A stretch of 11,442 nt of DNA from Entamoeba histolytica HM-1:IMSS (taxonomy: Eukaryota > Evosea > Mastigamoebida > Endamoebidae). A program made the position numbers and the translations under genes. The stretch covers positions 1 to 11,442 of the forward strand of contig NW_001915264.1 of NCBI RefSeq assembly GCF_000208925.1, given 5' to 3'. Shown here piece by piece: positions 8,022 through 11,442 of the stretch (the stretch's first letter is position 1; each line of letters opens with the position of its first letter). The notes under the pieces were generated by a model that was not told where the DNA came from, made no database searches, and saw nothing but the letters and a program-made list of their open reading frames with translations.

Positions 8022-8705
8022 ATGTCCTCAATATCTGAAAATTCCATAGAAACTCAGCTCACTAATAAACAAACAGAAGCACAACAAAATACAGTAATAA
8101 CTAATTATATTCAATTTTTCAGTAGATTATTTATTATTAAAAGAGTAGTTAAAGAAGATGATTTAACCCAATTAATTCAAACTCACTTTACTTCTCTTTC
8201 AATTTCTTCAATTATAAGAGAACTTAATCAATCATTTCAAGCATTACATATGGAAATACGTAGATCTATTAATCAAAACACTGGGGATTATGTTTATGTA
8301 TTAATAACAACAAATCTTGATGAAATAAATCAAGTTGCATGTATATTTGATCAAAATGATTTAAAAAAAGTAAATGAATTAATAGAATTATTAATAAATA
8401 ATAATTATAAAATACAAAGAAATTCATTAGATGATGAATATGATTCAGTTTGTAATATCTTAATCGAACTTAATTATCTTAATGAAATTTCAGGAATACT
8501 TACCTTTGGACCTTGTTATTTAGTTTCAGAAGAAGCATCTGAATTACAATTACCTCATTGTGAAATTTGTAATTTACCTGGAACAATAGGAACGTTTTGT
8601 CCAAATAGTACTTGTCAAACATTTTATCATTTATTATGTTTAAAACGTTTAGGAAGAGAGAATCATCTATGTTCAAGTTGTAAAACTCATTTAGATTATA
8701 ATTAA
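8022..8705 (+). CDS. NSE1: Nse1, RING-like subunit of the SMC5/6 complex
   Basis: The 227 codons are intact and without introns. The C-terminus carries a variant RING (C4HC3): C180, C183, C193, C198, H203, C206, C217 and C220, in HCEICNLPGTIGTFCP and LLCLKRLGRENHLCSSC. Nse1 proteins have this zinc-binding domain after tandem winged-helix domains, and the middle of the protein fits: YVYVLITTNLDEINQVA (90-106) and the GPCYLVSE stretch (163-170) resemble the conserved Nse1 segments before the RING. Nse1 pairs with Nse3 and Nse4 in the kleisin-side subcomplex of SMC5/6 in the nucleus, acting in recombinational repair, and its RING domain has been linked to ubiquitin ligation. The first ATG of the frame is used; the first 25 residues are polar and probably flexible. 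All eight zinc ligands are present, so a working protein is likely. An unrelated PHD/RING protein is the main alternative, but size and architecture favour Nse1. Confidence 0.87.
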   Translation: MSSISENSIETQLTNKQTEAQQNTVITNYIQFFSRLFIIKRVVKEDDLTQLIQTHFTSLSISSIIRELNQSFQALHMEIRRSINQNTGDYVYVLITTNLDEINQVACIFDQNDLKKVNELIELLINNNYKIQRNSLDDEYDSVCNILIELNYLNEISGILTFGPCYLVSEEASELQLPHCEICNLPGTIGTFCPNSTCQTFYHLLCLKRLGRENHLCSSCKTHLDYN

Positions 8706-8775
8706 TTGGTTTTTATGTTTATTCTAATTTCTTTTTCTTCATTTATTTCCTGTTTCTGTTAATTTTTTTTTTATT
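8703..8775 (+). terminator. Probable 3' end / polyadenylation region of Nse1 gene
   Basis: A TAATT word overlaps the stop codon (8703-8707), and T-rich sequence follows directly, with runs at 8710-8716 and 8761-8775. This matches the known Entamoeba arrangement of a UA(A/U)UU word near the stop with U-rich flanks and a very short 3' UTR. The precise cleavage site cannot be seen. Confidence 0.5.
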
Positions 8776-10590
8776 TCTTTATTTTCATTTTCGAACAATA
8801 AAATCTAGTTCTATTAACACTTAATTAATTGCTTTATTTATTTGCATTTTCTCATTATTATCATTCTGATTTATCTTCTTTTTTTTAACTCATTATTTTT
8901 TAAAGTCAGATTCAGTAATTATGTGGCTATTTAATAATGGTTTTTTTTTCATTTTCAAATTATAAAACTCTTATTCTTTAATTTACTACTAGTCCATTAA
9001 GATTAATACCATGAATAATAGAGTCTTATTAAAATTATAAATTGAGTCTTTTCTTGAATGGTTTAATAGTTGTAACTATCAATGGTAATTTTATATATTG
9101 TTTCTGATTAGAATTAAATCTGTGGTTTGATATTAAAAACAAAATTAACTCATATCTCTTCTTTTAGTGTGACGTTATAATAATAGGTATTACACTTTTA
9201 TAACAAAACAACTTTATTATTGAAACATACTTTCTATCTACTTTTAGTTTACAATACTTTTATTCATTTGTTTTTTTTTAGTAATAAAATAGAGAAAGAA
9301 TGTATTTTGATATATTCTTTTTGTGTTTTTTTTTCCAAACATTTGAATTTGAAAATAGTACCATACATATTTCACTTATATAAATTCATTAGTACCATCA
9401 GGAATTAAAGGTAGTATGAGTTATTGAGAAATAAACATATGTTTTGAAATAATTTGATTTTTAATTTGTTATTTCTAAATTTAAGACAAAAACAGTTGAA
9501 TTTTGACTCTATTGAAATATTTATTTATTCTTAAAAATTTGATAACACAATGTTTATTTAAATGGTTATGCAATTTTAATTTATACAATGCATAAAATAA
9601 TATGATAGAAGAGAATAAACAATGAAGTAGAGTCATGACACTTTTATTACTAATTTAATATAACAGTCATTTATTTTTAATGAGTAAATATTCTAATATC
9701 TTATACATTGTTAGACATAATATCATTGATAGATTAAATCTGAAAAGAAAGTTAAGCTATTAGTAAAATAGAATTGAAAAGGTATAAACAAATGATATTA
9801 TTTAAAAGTTATAAATATTATTTTTATTTGAAACTTTTAATATGTTTAGTGATAACAATGTTGTTTAAATGAAATGATTGAAAAGTAAATAATAAATAAC
9901 AATATACAATGATTTATAGTTATTCTTTTATTAAAATAATTTAATAATTTGTGTATAGATGTAGTGGATCATTGGGATTTATCTCTATTGTATAAGACTA
10001 ATAAGAAGTAGTAATTTTACTAATTAAATGACTAAAATGTTTATTTTATAACAAACATTCTTAAAAATTCGATATGTACATAAATAATACAAAATGGAGA
10101 TAAATTATATCGAGTTAAAATGAATATTGTTTAAAATTGAAACATTACAGAGTACATTTCACAATTTGAAAAGCAAGAAATAGACTTTTAATATTCTTTG
10201 TTTGAATAAACAAATTAAGAGTTTTTATAGTTTATTAAAATGAAACAAACTCGTTCTTGAATAATTATAAAAATGGAAACTCAAATATTAACTGTTATTA
10301 CTAATATTGTAAGTATCAGGTAATAATTATAAGTAAAATACACAATAAAATAATCAGTTTGAATAACTTAATATAATTTTGTTTATGATTTAGTAATGGC
10401 ATTCATTTAATACAGTAGTTCATAGTAATGAAACATATTTATAATAGGTTATTATTTCATTTTATGTTTATTTTGAGTATTAAATTATTTAAATGTTTAT
10501 GAAAATGAGAATCATTTAAACGTGTTTCAACAAGATGTATTTATCTCCTAATACTATTTTCAATATCGTGTTATTTCATATAATACATAA
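8776..10590. other. AT-rich intergenic spacer, no gene seen
   Basis: About 1.8 kb of A/T sequence with dense stops on both strands. The only longer open frame, 9220-9408, begins without ATG and is a run of Phe/Leu/Ile/Tyr codons expected from T-rich DNA. A small perfect inverted repeat ATAGTT-GT-AACTAT lies near 9066-9079. I see no tRNA, no Entamoeba promoter set followed by an ORF, and no transposon motif. Confidence 0.6.
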
Positions 10591-10593
10591 TAA

Positions 10594-10790
10594 ATGAGTG
10601 GGGCAACGAAAAAAAAAGCAAATAATTGAAAAAGAAGAGAATGAATGATATAAAAGAATAAAAAGAAAGTAAGAAGTTTGATATGATGAAGAAAGAATAA
10701 AAGTAGAACGGAGAGAAGATAAAAAGAAAGAAGATAAAGTGTAATAAAACAAAAGAGATGATAAAAGAAGAAAAGAATGAAAAAATAAAG
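10594..10790 (+). pseudogene. Purine-rich, lysine/glutamate-coding relic of unknown family
   Basis: This starts with ATG at 10594 (MSGATKKKANN, then TGA), and the purine-rich texture continues through segments in other frames such as YDEERIKVERREDKKKEDKV, interrupted by TGA and TAA. The composition (few T, many A and G) is sharply different from the AT-balanced flanks. It runs directly into the 15-base repeat downstream, so both may be parts of one decayed gene with a charged N-terminal region. It could also be low-complexity purine DNA. No family is recognised. Confidence 0.3.
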
Positions 10791-10961
10791 GATGCAAATT
10801 TTATTGAAACAAATAAAAAAAGCGCAAAATTTAATGATGCAAAAATTAATGATGCAAAATATTTAGCAACATATTTTATTGATGCAAAATATTTTGAAAT
10901 AAAAATAAATCATCATTTGATATTATTATTATATTTGATAATAAATTATATTATATATTAA
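10758..10961 (+). pseudogene. 67-codon frame with pentapeptide-like repeats, probable gene remnant
   Basis: This is an ATG-initiated open frame of 67 codons. Residues 1-11 are a charged leader. Residues 12-51 read as eight five-residue units: DANFI, ETNKK, SAKFN, DAKIN, DAKYL, ATYFI, DAKYF and EIKIN. Five or six of them have Ala at the second place and Phe, Ile or Tyr two residues later. That is the A-x-[L/F] signature of pentapeptide-repeat proteins, which fold as a four-sided beta helix with the hydrophobic residue inside (family knowledge). Functional members usually have many more units. The last 16 residues are leucine/isoleucine-rich, read from AT-rich spacer, and probably not native. 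I call it a fragment of a pentapeptide-repeat gene. A chance product of a 15-base DNA repeat cannot be excluded. Confidence 0.4.
10791..10910 (+). repeat. 15-bp tandem repeat, eight degenerate units
   Basis: Units start at 10791, 10806, 10821, 10836, 10851, 10866, 10881 and 10896. The core GATGCAAA is exact in the first, fourth, fifth and seventh units; the others are diverged (for example AGCGCAAAAT, GAAACAAAT). The second half of each unit is A/T-rich, such as ATTTATT. All units keep the 15-base spacing with no indel, so the reading frame is preserved across the array. Confidence 0.85.
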
Positions 10962-11442
10962 ATACATCATATTTCTTTATTATTTATCTTTCTTTTCTTT
11001 TTATTATTTCATATATTCCATCACTCATTTATTATTTATATTTCATTTATTAAATAAAATGAAAATGAAATTGTAAAATATCAATTAAATATTCATGAAT
11101 AATAATTTATTAATATTTAATAATTGAAATAACAAATAATAATGTAACAATAATGATATATTCAATATATTCTTTATTTAATTTGTTCAATATTAGATTA
11201 TTCTATTTCATTATCATTTCATTATTTTATTTCATTATTTTATTTCATTATTTCATATTCATTTATTATTTTTTAAAATCAAATGAACAATAATATTGAT
11301 ATTTAGTTCATCAGATTCATTTAATATGATAAATAGACAGTAACAGTTCAGAATAAAGAATTAATATTTAACATTGTAAATATTGAATTATTCTATGATT
11401 TATTCAACATAAAATCAATAAAACAGATATTTTGATAATATA
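10962..11442. other. AT-rich spacer to the end of the window
   Basis: Nearly pure A/T sequence with simple TTTCATTATT-like words and no open frame longer than chance. No RNA gene or protein motif is seen. It contains the 13-base repeat listed separately. Confidence 0.6.
11221..11253. repeat. 13-bp tandem repeat
   Basis: ATTATTTTATTTC occurs twice in perfect tandem (11221-11233, 11234-11246), followed by a partial copy ATTATTT. Related TTTCATTAT words precede it from about 11205. It is a small AT minisatellite, possibly variable in length between strains. Confidence 0.75.

Noticed and set aside
9066..9079. Small inverted repeat ATAGTT/AACTAT as a possible terminator or binding site
   Set aside because: Six-base arms of A/T-rich sequence arise often by chance in such DNA, and no gene is adjacent.
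9220..9408. 62-codon + strand frame in the long spacer
   Set aside because: It has no ATG at its start, consists of Phe/Leu/Ile/Tyr/Lys codons expected of AT-rich DNA, and shows no motif or promoter.
10576..10797. - strand serine/phenylalanine-rich frame
   Set aside because: It is the antisense of the purine-rich tract; its Ser/Phe/Leu composition follows from that alone.
1..11442. tRNA arrays, rRNA or CRISPR-like arrays
   Set aside because: There are no GC-richer cloverleaf segments, no rRNA-like conserved stretches and no regularly spaced palindromic repeats. The only regular array (10791-10910) has contiguous 15-base units without spacers.

Overview
The window looks like nuclear DNA of an Entamoeba species, probably of the E. 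histolytica/dispar/nuttalli group. Base composition is extremely AT-rich, with long AT-only spacers. The two intact genes have no visible introns. One gene carries an Entamoeba-type core promoter (TATA-like box, GAAC-like element, AAAATTCA initiator about 20 bases from the ATG). There is also a relic of the LINE-type retrotransposon typical of these genomes. The species cannot be fixed by eye.

Layout. Bases 1-1000 are AT-rich spacer with no convincing gene. Bases 1001-1728 hold a badly decayed, lysine/glutamate-rich stretch with coding texture but many stops and no recognised family. After an AT spacer, 2060-4892 is a degenerate non-LTR (LINE) retrotransposon on the + strand. Its first half is an ORF1 relic (basic Asn/His/Tyr-rich N-terminus, then a long charged coiled coil). 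Its second half is an ORF2 relic that reaches into the reverse transcriptase domain and stops soon after motif A. The polymerase YxDD motif, the thumb and the endonuclease are absent, so the element is 3'-truncated as well as frameshifted.

The two intact genes follow. Bases 4998-7883 on the - strand encode a full-length AP-2 alpha-adaptin (961 aa: trunk, hinge and two-part ear), the large subunit of the plasma-membrane clathrin adaptor. Bases 8022-8705 on the + strand encode Nse1 (227 aa), the C-terminal RING-like subunit of the SMC5/6 DNA-repair complex. They are divergent and share a 138-base intergenic promoter region. There is no sign of a functional link between them beyond position.

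Bases 8706-10590 are AT-rich spacer. A purine-rich relic at about 10594-10790 leads into a 15-base tandem repeat (10791-10910). In one frame that repeat reads as pentapeptide repeats of the A-x-[F/I/Y] type, probably the remains of a pentapeptide-repeat gene. The window ends in AT-rich spacer with a small 13-base tandem repeat. I found no tRNA, rRNA, CRISPR or clear new functional system. The most unusual items are the pentapeptide-like repeat, the 3'-truncated LINE and the motif-rich hinge of the alpha-adaptin.
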